DNA of 64,000 bases. It comes from Caulobacter sp. UNC358MFTsu5.1 (GTDB lineage: Bacteria > Pseudomonadota > Alphaproteobacteria > Caulobacterales > Caulobacteraceae). Shown in pieces: positions 8,470 to 17,047 of the stretch. Under the pieces are notes generated by a model, which had not been told where the DNA came from, made no database searches, and worked only from the letters and a program-made list of their open reading frames with translations. Positions within the stretch are counted from its first letter, which is position 1; every line of letters begins with the position of its first letter. The stretch is from the NCBI RefSeq assembly GCF_000712075.1, contig NZ_JONW01000006.1, positions 496,001 through 560,000 on the forward strand, read 5' to 3'. The position numbers and the translations under genes were made by a program.

Positions 8470-10986
8470 GTGTCCAATCTCGTACTGTCCTCGCCGCTCA
8501 AGGGCTGGGTCGCCCCGCTGGACGAGACGCCCGACGCGGTGTTCGCCGAGCGCATGCTGGGCGACGGCCTGGCCATCGACCCGCTGGGCTCGACCCTGCA
8601 TGCGCCCTGCGACGCGCGGGTGATCGCCGTGCACGGCACGCGCCACGCCGTCACCCTGCGGGCCGACAACGGCGCCGAGATCCTGATGCACGTCGGGCTG
8701 GAGACTGTCGGCCTGGGCGGCGAGGGCTTCGAGGTCCACGTCAAGGACGGCCAGGCGGTCAAGACGGGCGACAAGCTGATCAGCTTCGACCTGGACCTCT
8801 TGAGCCAGCGCGCCAAGAGCCTGATCACCCCGGTGGTGATCACCAACGCCGACGCCTTCCAGATCGTGCGCCGCGAGCAGGACCACGCCGCCGCGGTGGG
8901 CGACTTCCTGATGGAGCTGGCCCCGGTGAGCGGCGCCGGCGCGGTGCTGGCCATCGCCGAGGGCGAGGTGGCGCGCGAGGTCGTCGTGCCGCTGCAGCAC
9001 GGCATCCACGCCCGCCCGGCCGCCCGCATCGCCGAGAGCGCCCGCAAGTTCGCCGCCGAGGTGGCCCTGGTCGCGGTCAACCGCCGGGCCAGCGCCAAGA
9101 GCCCGGTCGGGGTGATGTCGCTGGCCGTGCGCCACGGCGACCGCATCAGCGTCGTCGCCTCGGGTCCCGACGCCGACTTCGCCGTGGCCGCCATCGCCGA
9201 GCTGATCGAGGGCGGCATGGGCGAGAGCGCGGCCCTGCCGCCGACCGCCGCGCCCGCCGCCGTCGTCGAGGCCGTCCGCGCGGCCCCGCCCAGCGAGCCC
9301 GGCCTGCTGCGCGGGGTGATGGCCGCCCCGGGCCTGGCGATCGGCCAGGCCGTGCGCTTCGTCTCCAGCGACATCGTGGTGACCGAGGCCGGCGCCGGTG
9401 CGGGCCACGAGCGCGCCGCCCTGGAGGACGCCCTGGTCCAGGTCCGCGCCAAGATCGAGAAGTCGGCCAGCAAGGGCGACACCGCCCGCAAGGCCATCCT
9501 CGGCGCCCACCTGGCCTTCCTGGAAGATCCCGAACTGACCGCCTCGGCCCATCGGCTGATCGCCGACGGCAAGAGCGCGGGCTTCGCCTGGCGACGCGCC
9601 GTGGGCGGTTATGTCGAGGCCCTGCGCGGCCTGGGCGACCGTCGCCTGGCCGAGCGCGTCGACGACCTGATCGACCTGGAGCGCCAGGTGCTGCGCGCCC
9701 TGTCGGGCGAGGAGGACGAGGCCCGCGCCCTGCCGCCCGGCGCCATCCTGCTGGCCGACGAACTGCTGCCCTCCCAGCTGATGGGCGTGGAGGCGGGCCA
9801 GGTGGCCGGCTTCTGCACGGCCAAGGGCGGGCCGACCTCGCACGTGGCCATCCTGGCCGCCGCCATGGGCATCCCGGCCATCGTCGCCGCCGGCCCGGGC
9901 GTGCTGGACGTCACCGAGGGCGCGGCCCTGATCCTCGACGCCGAGGACGGCAGCTTGCGCGTCGGTCCCGACGCCGCCCAGCTGGCCGCCGCCCAGACCG
10001 CCATCGCCGCCCGCCACGAGCGCAAGGCCGCCGCCAAGGCCGCCGCCCACCAGGAAAGCCGCACGGCCGACGGGACGCGGATCGAGGTCTTCGGCAATGT
10101 CGGCTCGCTGAACGACGCCCTGGCCGCCGCCGCCAACGGCGCGGAGGGCTCGGGTCTGCTGCGCACCGAGTTCCTGTTCCTGGAGCGCGAGACCCCGCCC
10201 GACGAGGACGAGCAGGCCCGCCAGTACCAGGCCATCGCCTCGGCCCTGGACGGCCGCCCGCTGATCATCCGCACCCTGGACGTCGGCGGCGACAAGGCCG
10301 CGCCCTATCTGCCGATCCCGGCCGAGGAGAACCCGGCCCTGGGCCTGCGCGGCGTGCGCGTGAGCCTGTGGCGGCCGCACCTGCTGAAGACCCAGCTGCG
10401 GGCCATCCTGCGGGTCAAGCCGCTGGGCCAGTGCCGGATCATGGTCCCGATGATCGCCAGCCTCGACGAGCTGCGCGCCGTCCGCGCGGTGCTGGAGGAG
10501 GCCAAGCGCGAGATGGGGATCACCGAGCGGGTCGAGCTGGGGGTGATGATCGAGACCCCCGCCGCCGCCGTCACCGCCGACCTGATCGCCGCCGAGGCCG
10601 ACTTCCTGTCGATCGGCACCAACGACCTGACCCAGTACGTGCTGGCCATGGACCGGGGCAATCCCGAGCTGGCCGCCCGCATCGACGCCCTGCATCCCGC
10701 CGTGCTGCGGATGATCGACCAGACCTGCAAGGGCGCGGCGCGCCACCAGCGCTGGGTCGGCGTCTGCGGCGGCCTGGCCTCCGACCTGGTCGCCGTGCCG
10801 GTGCTGGTCGGGCTGGGCGTCACCGAACTTTCCGCCACCGCGGCGACCGTGCCGGAGGTGAAGGCCCTGGTGCGGACCCTGGACGTCGAGGCCTGCCGGG
10901 CCCTCGCCCGCCAGGCGCTGGACCAGACCTCGCCCGAGGCCGTCCGAGATCTCTGCAAAGCCTTCCACCAGAAGGTTGGAGCCTAA
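8470..10986 (+). CDS. Fused PTS phosphotransferase EIIA(Glc)-HPr-Enzyme I
   Basis: A single 838-residue cytoplasmic protein that passes phosphate from PEP to the GlcNAc permease. The EIIA-Glc domain covers about 1-150, with active-site histidines His59 (RHAVTLR) and His74 (ILMHVGLE). HPr covers about 168-250, with His180 in GIHARPAA. Enzyme I covers about 277-838, with His458 in GGPTSHVA and a PEP-binding barrel containing TNDLTQYVLAMDRGNPEL. The start is GTG 8470 with AGGAAG 7 nt upstream. It is coupled to the permease gene by a 3-nt gap. Such multiphosphoryl proteins serve dedicated GlcNAc systems in Caulobacter and Xanthomonas relatives. Confidence 0.94.
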   Translation: MSNLVLSSPLKGWVAPLDETPDAVFAERMLGDGLAIDPLGSTLHAPCDARVIAVHGTRHAVTLRADNGAEILMHVGLETVGLGGEGFEVHVKDGQAVKTGDKLISFDLDLLSQRAKSLITPVVITNADAFQIVRREQDHAAAVGDFLMELAPVSGAGAVLAIAEGEVAREVVVPLQHGIHARPAARIAESARKFAAEVALVAVNRRASAKSPVGVMSLAVRHGDRISVVASGPDADFAVAAIAELIEGGMGESAALPPTAAPAAVVEAVRAAPPSEPGLLRGVMAAPGLAIGQAVRFVSSDIVVTEAGAGAGHERAALEDALVQVRAKIEKSASKGDTARKAILGAHLAFLEDPELTASAHRLIADGKSAGFAWRRAVGGYVEALRGLGDRRLAERVDDLIDLERQVLRALSGEEDEARALPPGAILLADELLPSQLMGVEAGQVAGFCTAKGGPTSHVAILAAAMGIPAIVAAGPGVLDVTEGAALILDAEDGSLRVGPDAAQLAAAQTAIAARHERKAAAKAAAHQESRTADGTRIEVFGNVGSLNDALAAAANGAEGSGLLRTEFLFLERETPPDEDEQARQYQAIASALDGRPLIIRTLDVGGDKAAPYLPIPAEENPALGLRGVRVSLWRPHLLKTQLRAILRVKPLGQCRIMVPMIASLDELRAVRAVLEEAKREMGITERVELGVMIETPAAAVTADLIAAEADFLSIGTNDLTQYVLAMDRGNPELAARIDALHPAVLRMIDQTCKGAARHQRWVGVCGGLASDLVAVPVLVGLGVTELSATAATVPEVKALVRTLDVEACRALARQALDQTSPEAVRDLCKAFHQKVGA

Positions 10987-10989
10987 GCG

Positions 10990-12792
10990 ATGAAGTCCCC
11001 GCTCGAATTCCTCCAGCCCCTGGGCCGGGCCCTGATGCTGCCCATCGCCGTGCTGCCGGTGGCGGCCCTGCTGTTGCGCATCGGCCAGAACGACCTCCTT
11101 GGCCGGCCCGAACTGGCGATGCTGACCCACGACCTGTCGCTGACCGTGGCCAACGTCTTCGGCGCGGCCGGCGGGGCGATCTTCGCCAGCCTGGGCCTGA
11201 TCTTCGCCATCGGCGTGGCCGTGGGCCTGGCGCGCGAGAACCACGGGGCGGCGGGCCTGGCGGGGGTGGTCTGCTACGTGATCGCCACCAAGGGCGTCGA
11301 CGCCCTGATGGTCGTGCCGCCCGACGTCGCCGCCCAGGCCGTGGAGGGCGCCAGGGACCTGACCGTCGCGGCCTGGAAGGCCAAGGAGATCGGCAAGCTG
11401 TCGATCCCGGTCGGCATCCTGTCGGGCGTGATCTGCGGCTGGCTCTACAACCGCTACAGCAACATCAAGCTGCCGGAATACCTGGCCTTCTTCGGCGGGC
11501 GGCGCTTCGTGCCAATCGTGGCCGGTCTGGCCGGGGTGCTGCTGGCCCTGATCTTCGGCTTCGCGTGGAGCGGGCTGGAGGCGGGCGTCGACGGCCTGTC
11601 GGGCCTGGTCACCGCCTCGGGCAATGTGGGCCTGTTCGTCTACGGCCTGCTCAACCGCCTGCTGATCGTCACCGGCCTGCACCACATCCTCAACAACGTG
11701 GTCTGGTTCATCCTGGGCGACTTCAACGGCGCCACCGGCGACCTCAACCGCTTCGCGGCCGGCGACAAGAGCGCCGGGGCGTTCATGAGCGGCTTCTTCC
11801 CGGTGATGATGTTCGGCCTGCCCGCCGCGTGCCTGGCCATGTACCACACGGCCCGGCCCGACAAGCGCAAGGCCGTCGGCGGCATGCTGGGCTCGCTGGC
11901 CCTGACCTCGTTCCTGACCGGCGTGACCGAGCCGATCGAGTTCACCTTCATGTTCCTGGCCCCGCTGCTGTTCGCGATCCACGCGGTGCTGACCGGCCTG
12001 GCCATGGCCCTGATGAACATCCTGGACATCAAGCTGGGCTTCGGCTTCTCGGCGGGCCTGTTCGACTACGTGCTGAACTTCAACAAGGCCACGCACCCGC
12101 TGCTGCTGATCCCGGTGGGGCTGGTCTACGGCGCGATCTATTACGGGATCTTCCGCTTCGCCATCCAGCGCTTCGACCTGAAGACCCCGGGCCGCGAGGC
12201 CGACGACGCGGTGGCCGCGCCCGTGGTGAGCACGGGCGGCGGACGCGGCGCGGACTTTGTGGCGGCCCTGGGCGGGGCGGCCAATCTCACCAGCGTCGAC
12301 GCCTGCACCACCCGCCTTCGCCTGATCGTCGCCGACCAGGGCGCGGTCAACGAGCCGGCCCTGAAGGCCCTGGGCGCGCGGGGGATCGTCAAGCCGTCGG
12401 ACAAGGCCCTGCAGGTCGTGCTGGGGCCGGTGGCCGACCAGGTGGCCGGCGAGATCCGCGCGGCCATGAACGCCGGCGGCGGCGCCGCGCCGGCCAAGGC
12501 CGTCGCCGCCAAGGCCGCGCCCCTGACCTCGGCCCTGCCCACCGCGGCCGACGATAGCCGGGCCGAGACCCTGGTCGCCGCCCTGGGCGGTTCGGCCAAT
12601 GTCGAGGCGGTCGGCGCCTGCTCCAGCCGCCTGCGGCTGGTGGTGCGCGACAACGGCCGGGTGGACGAGGCGGCCCTGGCGGCCCTGGACTCGCGCGGCG
12701 TGGTCCGGGTGGGCGAGCGCGCCGTGCACGTGGTGCTGGGCCCCGACGCCGAGCGGATCGGCGAGGCGGTGCGTTGCCTGCTGCCCGCCTGA
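10990..12792 (+). CDS. nagE: PTS GlcNAc permease EIICB with two EIIB domains
   Basis: Inner-membrane permease that imports and phosphorylates GlcNAc. EIIC covers about 1-395, with many membrane segments and the substrate motif TEPIEFTF near 313-320. An EIIB domain follows with phosphocysteine Cys439 in DACTTRLRL. A second EIIB-like domain then carries Cys544 in GACSSRLRL, after an Ala-rich linker (about 495-520). The usual NagE is EIIC-EIIB, with or without EIIA, so the duplicated EIIB is notable. Its EIIA is supplied by the preceding fusion gene, which ends 3 nt upstream. At 600 residues it is longer than a simple EIICB. Confidence 0.92.
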   Translation: MKSPLEFLQPLGRALMLPIAVLPVAALLLRIGQNDLLGRPELAMLTHDLSLTVANVFGAAGGAIFASLGLIFAIGVAVGLARENHGAAGLAGVVCYVIATKGVDALMVVPPDVAAQAVEGARDLTVAAWKAKEIGKLSIPVGILSGVICGWLYNRYSNIKLPEYLAFFGGRRFVPIVAGLAGVLLALIFGFAWSGLEAGVDGLSGLVTASGNVGLFVYGLLNRLLIVTGLHHILNNVVWFILGDFNGATGDLNRFAAGDKSAGAFMSGFFPVMMFGLPAACLAMYHTARPDKRKAVGGMLGSLALTSFLTGVTEPIEFTFMFLAPLLFAIHAVLTGLAMALMNILDIKLGFGFSAGLFDYVLNFNKATHPLLLIPVGLVYGAIYYGIFRFAIQRFDLKTPGREADDAVAAPVVSTGGGRGADFVAALGGAANLTSVDACTTRLRLIVADQGAVNEPALKALGARGIVKPSDKALQVVLGPVADQVAGEIRAAMNAGGGAAPAKAVAAKAAPLTSALPTAADDSRAETLVAALGGSANVEAVGACSSRLRLVVRDNGRVDEAALAALDSRGVVRVGERAVHVVLGPDAERIGEAVRCLLPA

Positions 12793-12833
12793 CGGCGCGG
12801 TGCTAGGAATGCGGAAAGCGTAGGGGGACGGGC

Positions 12834-14426
12834 GTGGACAAGGCGATCAACGACATCCTGATCGTCGGGGGCGGCACGGCTGGGTGGATGACCGCCGCCT
12901 ACCTGGCCCGCCGCCTGGGCTCGGCCCGGCCGGACGGGGTGCGCATCACCCTGATCGAGTCCAGCGAGATCGGCATCATCGGGGTGGGCGAGGGCACCTT
13001 CCCGACCATCCAGAACACCATGCGCACCATCGGCGTCGACGAGGCGCGGTTCATGCGCGAGGCCGGGGCGGCCTTCAAGCAGGGCATCAAGTTCGTCGAC
13101 TGGAAGACCGCGCCCAAGGACGGGGTCCACAGCCACTACTACCATCCGTTCGCCCAGCCCCGGCTGCTGAACGGCGGTCTGGACCTGGCGCCCTACTGGC
13201 TGATGGGCGGGGCGGGCGACATCCCGTTCTCGGACGCCGTCACCCTGCAGGACAAGGTCTGCGACGCCGGTCGCGGGCCCAAGCGCCTCGACGATCCGCA
13301 GTACGGCGGGCCGATGGCCTACGCCTACCATTTCGACGCCGGACGCCTGGCCAACCTGCTGCGCGACGTCGGCAAGGCCACGGGCGTCAAGCACGTGCTG
13401 GGCAACGTGCAGGGCGTCAACAAGGCCGAGGACGGCTCGATCGCCTCGCTGACCACCCGCGAGCACGGCGACCTGACGGCCGACCTCTATATCGACTGCA
13501 CCGGGTTCGCCGGGGCCCTGATCGGCGAGGCCATGGGCAGCGCCTGGATCGACAAGGGCGACACCCTGTTCGTCGACCGCGCCCTGGCCCTGCAGGTGCC
13601 CTACGACCGCCCCGACGCGCCGGTGGCCACCACCACCATCTCCACCGCCCACGAGGCCGGCTGGACCTGGGACATCGGCCTGCCCGACCGGCGAGGCACG
13701 GGCTATGTCTATTCCAGCCGCCACACCACCGACGACCGGGCCGAAGAGATCATCAAGGGCTATGTCGGCAAGGCCGGCGAGGGCCTGACGCCGCGCCTGC
13801 TGAAGCTGAAGGTCGGCCACCGCGAGGCGCACTGGATCAAGAACTGCGTGGCCGTGGGCCTGTCGGGCGGATTTCTGGAGCCGCTGGAATCCACCGGCAT
13901 CGTCCTGATCGAGGCCGCCGCCTACATGCTGGCCCGCAACCTGCCGCGCCGGGGTGGGATGGAGGCCGCGGCCCGCCAGTTCAATACGGCCATGACCGAC
14001 CGCTACCTGCGGGCCATCGATTTCATCAAGCTGCACTACTGCATTAGCCAGCGGACCGACAACGCGTTCTGGACCGACAACTGCGACCCCGCCTCGATCC
14101 CGGAGAGCCTGCAGGACCACCTGGCGATGTGGCGGCACCGGCCGCCCAACGCGTTCGACTTCCCGAACCTCCACGAGAGCTTCAAGTACTTCAATTACCA
14201 GTACATCCTGTACGGCATGGGCTATGGGACGGAGGTCGATCCGGCCGCCCACGCCCACGGCGACCTGGCGCGGGCTGACTTCGGGCGGGTGCAGGAGGCG
14301 GGCCGCCGCGCCGCCGCCGGCCTGCCCGATCATCGGGCCCTGCTGACCGACGTCTACACGCGCGGCTTCACCACCAAGGCCCCCGACCTGGCCGCGGCCG
14401 AGGCCGCCGAGGCGCCCCGGCGGTGA
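12834..14426 (+). CDS. Flavin-dependent (tryptophan-type) halogenase
   Basis: Predicted FADH2-dependent halogenase of 530 residues. The FAD loop GGGTAG is at 12-17, and the conserved Lys of this fold is Lys82 in FKQGIKFVDW. The halide/flavin block FLEPLESTGI has Glu352-Ser353. The usual WxWxIP signature appears as WTWDIGLP at 277-284, a variant. The GTG start at 12834 is preceded by AGGGGGA. It begins 41 nt after nagE on the same strand and overlaps the next gene. It resembles the TonB-receptor-linked halogenases of Caulobacterales and Xanthomonas (BrvH-like), whose natural substrate is unclear. Free tryptophan as substrate is not supported by context. Confidence 0.87.
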   Translation: MDKAINDILIVGGGTAGWMTAAYLARRLGSARPDGVRITLIESSEIGIIGVGEGTFPTIQNTMRTIGVDEARFMREAGAAFKQGIKFVDWKTAPKDGVHSHYYHPFAQPRLLNGGLDLAPYWLMGGAGDIPFSDAVTLQDKVCDAGRGPKRLDDPQYGGPMAYAYHFDAGRLANLLRDVGKATGVKHVLGNVQGVNKAEDGSIASLTTREHGDLTADLYIDCTGFAGALIGEAMGSAWIDKGDTLFVDRALALQVPYDRPDAPVATTTISTAHEAGWTWDIGLPDRRGTGYVYSSRHTTDDRAEEIIKGYVGKAGEGLTPRLLKLKVGHREAHWIKNCVAVGLSGGFLEPLESTGIVLIEAAAYMLARNLPRRGGMEAAARQFNTAMTDRYLRAIDFIKLHYCISQRTDNAFWTDNCDPASIPESLQDHLAMWRHRPPNAFDFPNLHESFKYFNYQYILYGMGYGTEVDPAAHAHGDLARADFGRVQEAGRRAAAGLPDHRALLTDVYTRGFTTKAPDLAAAEAAEAPRR

Positions 14427-15148
14427 ACGAGACCGCCGCCTTCGCGCCCGGCCCCGATCCCCGCGTCGAGCTCCTGCGCGTCGGCCAGGAGCAAAGCCCG
14501 GTCCTGATCCTGGACGGCCTGCTGGACGGGGCCGAGCGCCTGGTCGACTTCGCCGCCGAGACGGCCGTCCTGGCTCCGGTCAAGGCGGCCGTGAACTTCT
14601 ATCCCGGGGTCCGCGCGCCCGCCCCGCCGGGCTATGTCCAGGCCCTGGTCACGGCCCTGAGGCCCTATCTGGCGGAGACCTTCGGCGTCGCGGCGGGCGG
14701 CAAGGCCCACGTCACCTGCGCCCTGTCGATGGCGGTCCTGCCGGCCGACCAGGCGACCTGGGCCCAGCGCCTGCCGCACATCGACACCACCTCGCCAACC
14801 CAGCTGGCGATCCTGCACTATCTGTGCGGCCCCCCGCACGGCGGCACCGCCTTCTACCGGCACCGCGCCACCGGCTTCGAGACGATCGATCCCGCGCGCG
14901 GCCCCGCCTACCTGGCCGCCCTGCGCGAGGAGATGGCGACGGGGGCCGTCGGGGCGGACGAGGGCTACATCGCCGCCTCCAACGCCCTGTTCGAGCAGAC
15001 CGCCGTCGTCGCGCCGACGTTCAACCGGATCATCGTCTACGCCAGCAACCTGCTGCACGCCGGCGTGCTGTCCGACCGGCCCGCCGACGCCGATCCCCGC
15101 CGGGGCCGGCTGACGGCCAACACCTTCTTCCGTCCCGAAGCCGGCTGA
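14423..15148 (+). CDS. DUF6445-like protein with an Fe(II)/2-oxoglutarate dioxygenase-like motif
   Basis: A 241-residue protein that starts at GTG within the halogenase stop (GTGA overlap), so it is translationally coupled. It has His119-x-Asp121 (LPHIDTT), a distal His212 (NLLHAG) and an Arg shortly after (GRLTANTFF). This is the order of the HxD...H metal triad plus 2-oxoglutarate-binding Arg in jelly-roll dioxygenases. Family assignment to DUF6445 is from recollection of such halogenase neighbours. The dioxygenase idea is inference. It probably acts with the halogenase on a common substrate. Confidence 0.7.
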   Translation: MNETAAFAPGPDPRVELLRVGQEQSPVLILDGLLDGAERLVDFAAETAVLAPVKAAVNFYPGVRAPAPPGYVQALVTALRPYLAETFGVAAGGKAHVTCALSMAVLPADQATWAQRLPHIDTTSPTQLAILHYLCGPPHGGTAFYRHRATGFETIDPARGPAYLAALREEMATGAVGADEGYIAASNALFEQTAVVAPTFNRIIVYASNLLHAGVLSDRPADADPRRGRLTANTFFRPEAG

Positions 15149-15310
15149 CGCCCTCAACGCCGGACGAGCGGCGTCCCTCCGCCTTCGGCGCCAGCGCTGT
15201 CAGAACCTACAAACCACGGCAGGCATGTCCAAGCCGCCCGCCCGCGATCGGCCTAGCCTCCCGCGCGGACGCCGGCGACCAGCGCCGGCTCGACAGAGAG
15301 GGGCCGGCGC

Positions 15311-16306
15311 ATGACCACGTCTTCCGATGAACAGGACGGCGCGTCGCGGCGCGACGTCGTCACCAGCGGCCTCAGCCTGGCCCTGATGAGCGCGATCCCC
15401 TCGCTCTCGGCGTCCACATCGACCGCGGCGACGCCCAAGGCCTCGCCCAAATCCCCAGGAGACACCATCATGAGCAGCGGCTTCGTCACCACCAAGGACG
15501 GCACGCAGATCTTCTACAAGGACTGGGGGCCCAAGACCGCCCAGCCGATCGTGTTCCACCACGGCTGGCCGCTCAGCGCCGACGACTGGGACAACCAGAT
15601 GATGTTCTTCCTGGCCGCGGGCTTCCGGGTCATCGCCCATGACCGTCGCGGCCACGGCCGGTCCACCCAGACCGACACCGGCAACGAGATGGACACCTAC
15701 GCCGCCGACGTCATCGCCCTGACCGACCACCTGGACCTGAAGAACGCCGTCCACGTGGGCCACTCCACCGGCGGCGGCGAGGTCATCCACTACGTGGCCC
15801 GCGCCAAGCCCGGCCGCGTGGCCAAGGCCGTGCTGATCGGCGCCGTGCCGCCGATCATGGTCAAGAGCGACAAGAACCCGGGCGGCCTGCCGATCGAGGT
15901 GTTCGACGGCTTCCGCGCCGCCCAGGTCGCCAACCGCGCCCAGTTCTTCCACGACGTGGCCGCCGGCCCGTTCTACGGCTTCAACCGTCCGGGCGCGAAG
16001 GTGTCGCCGGCGGTGGTCGAGAACTGGTGGCGCCAGGGCATGATGGGCGGGACCAAGGCCCACTACGACTGCATCAAGGCCTTCTCGGAAACCGACTTCA
16101 CCGAGGACCTCAAGAGCGTCGACGTGCCCGTGTTCCTGATGCACGGCGAGGACGACCAGATCGTGCCGATCGACGACTCCGCCCGCATCGGCATCAAGCT
16201 GCTCAAGAAGGGCACGCTGAAGACCTATCCGGGCCTGCCGCACGGCATGTGCACGACCCATCCGGAAATCATCAATCCCGACCTGCTGGCCTTCATCAAG
16301 GCCTAG
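15311..16306 (+). CDS. Alpha/beta hydrolase, non-heme chloroperoxidase/arylesterase type, with Tat-like leader
   Basis: The nucleophile is Ser152 in GHSTGG, with an acid in [10 protein letters not shown] and a histidine in GLPHGM. The oxyanion block is [11 protein letters not shown], typical of the cofactor-free haloperoxidase/esterase family. Residues 1-53 form a low-complexity leader with a twin-Arg motif ([14 protein letters not shown]). A second in-frame ATG at 15470 has AGGAG 8 nt upstream and would give the standard 278-residue cytoplasmic form. The 162-nt gap before this gene holds no evident feature. Enzyme class is confident, substrate is unknown. Confidence 0.88.
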   Translation: MTTSSDEQDGASRRDVVTSGLSLALMSAIPSLSASTSTAATPKASPKSPGDTIMSSGFVTTKDGTQIFYKDWGPKTAQPIVFHHGWPLSADDWDNQMMFFLAAGFRVIAHDRRGHGRSTQTDTGNEMDTYAADVIALTDHLDLKNAVHVGHSTGGGEVIHYVARAKPGRVAKAVLIGAVPPIMVKSDKNPGGLPIEVFDGFRAAQVANRAQFFHDVAAGPFYGFNRPGAKVSPAVVENWWRQGMMGGTKAHYDCIKAFSETDFTEDLKSVDVPVFLMHGEDDQIVPIDDSARIGIKLLKKGTLKTYPGLPHGMCTTHPEIINPDLLAFIKA

Positions 16307-16330
16307 GCTGAGGTTCCGGACGAACGAAGG

Positions 16331-16360
16331 AGGGGCGGCCGCCGGCCGGCGGGCGCCCCT
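16331..16360 (+). terminator. Probable terminator after the hydrolase
   Basis: AGGGGCG and CGCCCCT arms enclose a further self-complementary GC core, 24 nt after the hydrolase stop. They are followed by TCGGCGTTTC. There is no strong T tract. Confidence 0.4.
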
Positions 16361-16425
16361 TCGGCGTTTCGGGTCCGGGCGATCGGGCGTAGGGTGGCCG
16401 CGGTGACGGCGCGGAGGCCGACGGC

Positions 16426-16941
16426 ATGCGAGGACCACGCGGACGACGGCGGACGACGCCCCTCCTGGGGCTCGCCCTCGCCCTGACAGCGGCGGCTTGC
16501 GGCACGCGGGCCGAGCCCGGACCGGCCTGGCTGGCGCGCTGGAACGGTCCGGCCACCGTCATGGCGCAGGCCGTGGAACTGCCGCTGGAGCGCGCCGCGC
16601 CCGAGGCCCTGCGCGGCGCGGCGACCGGACCGGTGACCCTGGTGCTGACGGGCCTGAAGGCCGAGACCCCGTCCGGCGCGACCTACAACCTGTTCGTGGG
16701 CCCCTCCGGACCGGCCCGGGCGGCGACCGGCGATCCCGGCTATGTCGGGGCGCTCAGCCTCTACGACCTGGCCGGCCGGTCCGAAGGCGCCGATCGCGTC
16801 TTCCCCCTGCCGCCGCAGGTCCGCGCCGCGCTGTCGGCGGAGTCCGGGCGGCCCCTGGTCCTCACGATCGTCCCGCGCGGCGGCGACGGCTCGCCCCTGG
16901 TGGTGACCGGCGCGCGGCTGGTGCGTCAATCCCAGGATTGA
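16426..16941 (+). CDS. Lipoprotein homologous to the C-terminal domain of the adjacent tyrosinase
   Basis: A 171-residue protein with an Arg-rich N-terminus, a hydrophobic stretch and a lipobox-like LTAAAC, so probably an exported lipoprotein. The segment from ATYNLFVG through DPGYVGALSLYDLAG to LVLTIVPRGGDGSPLVVTGARLV matches the tyrosinase C-terminal domain block by block (GTYNVYVG, SPNYVGTFGSFNLVG, VTFVPQG, VASVSIV). Function is unknown. It may bind or chaperone the tyrosinase or be a remnant duplication. It lies 106 nt upstream of the tyrosinase on the same strand. Confidence 0.7.
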   Translation: MRGPRGRRRTTPLLGLALALTAAACGTRAEPGPAWLARWNGPATVMAQAVELPLERAAPEALRGAATGPVTLVLTGLKAETPSGATYNLFVGPSGPARAATGDPGYVGALSLYDLAGRSEGADRVFPLPPQVRAALSAESGRPLVLTIVPRGGDGSPLVVTGARLVRQSQD

Positions 16942-16969
16942 GTCCTGACGTCATGCGTCGCGAAAGTTG

Positions 16970-16995
16970 TTGACTCGCGCAAACCTGGCAATAGC
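16970..16995 (+). promoter_or_regulatory. Candidate promoter for tyrosinase
   Basis: TTGACTC (16970-16976), then 11 nt, then GCAATAGC (16988-16995) approximates the Caulobacter housekeeping pattern TTGACGS-N10-14-GCTANAWC. The region otherwise holds no gene. Confidence 0.35.
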
Positions 16996-17047
16996 CTGAC
17001 TGCACTCATAGCGAGAAATCTCGCGACGACGGGATGGAGGGCAGGCG

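Noticed and set aside
8416..12729. A 1437-codon open frame on the minus strand opposite the PTS genes
   Set aside because: It is antisense to clearly conserved PTS domains, and its translation is a low-complexity run of Gly/Gln/His/Arg typical of the complement of GC-rich codons.
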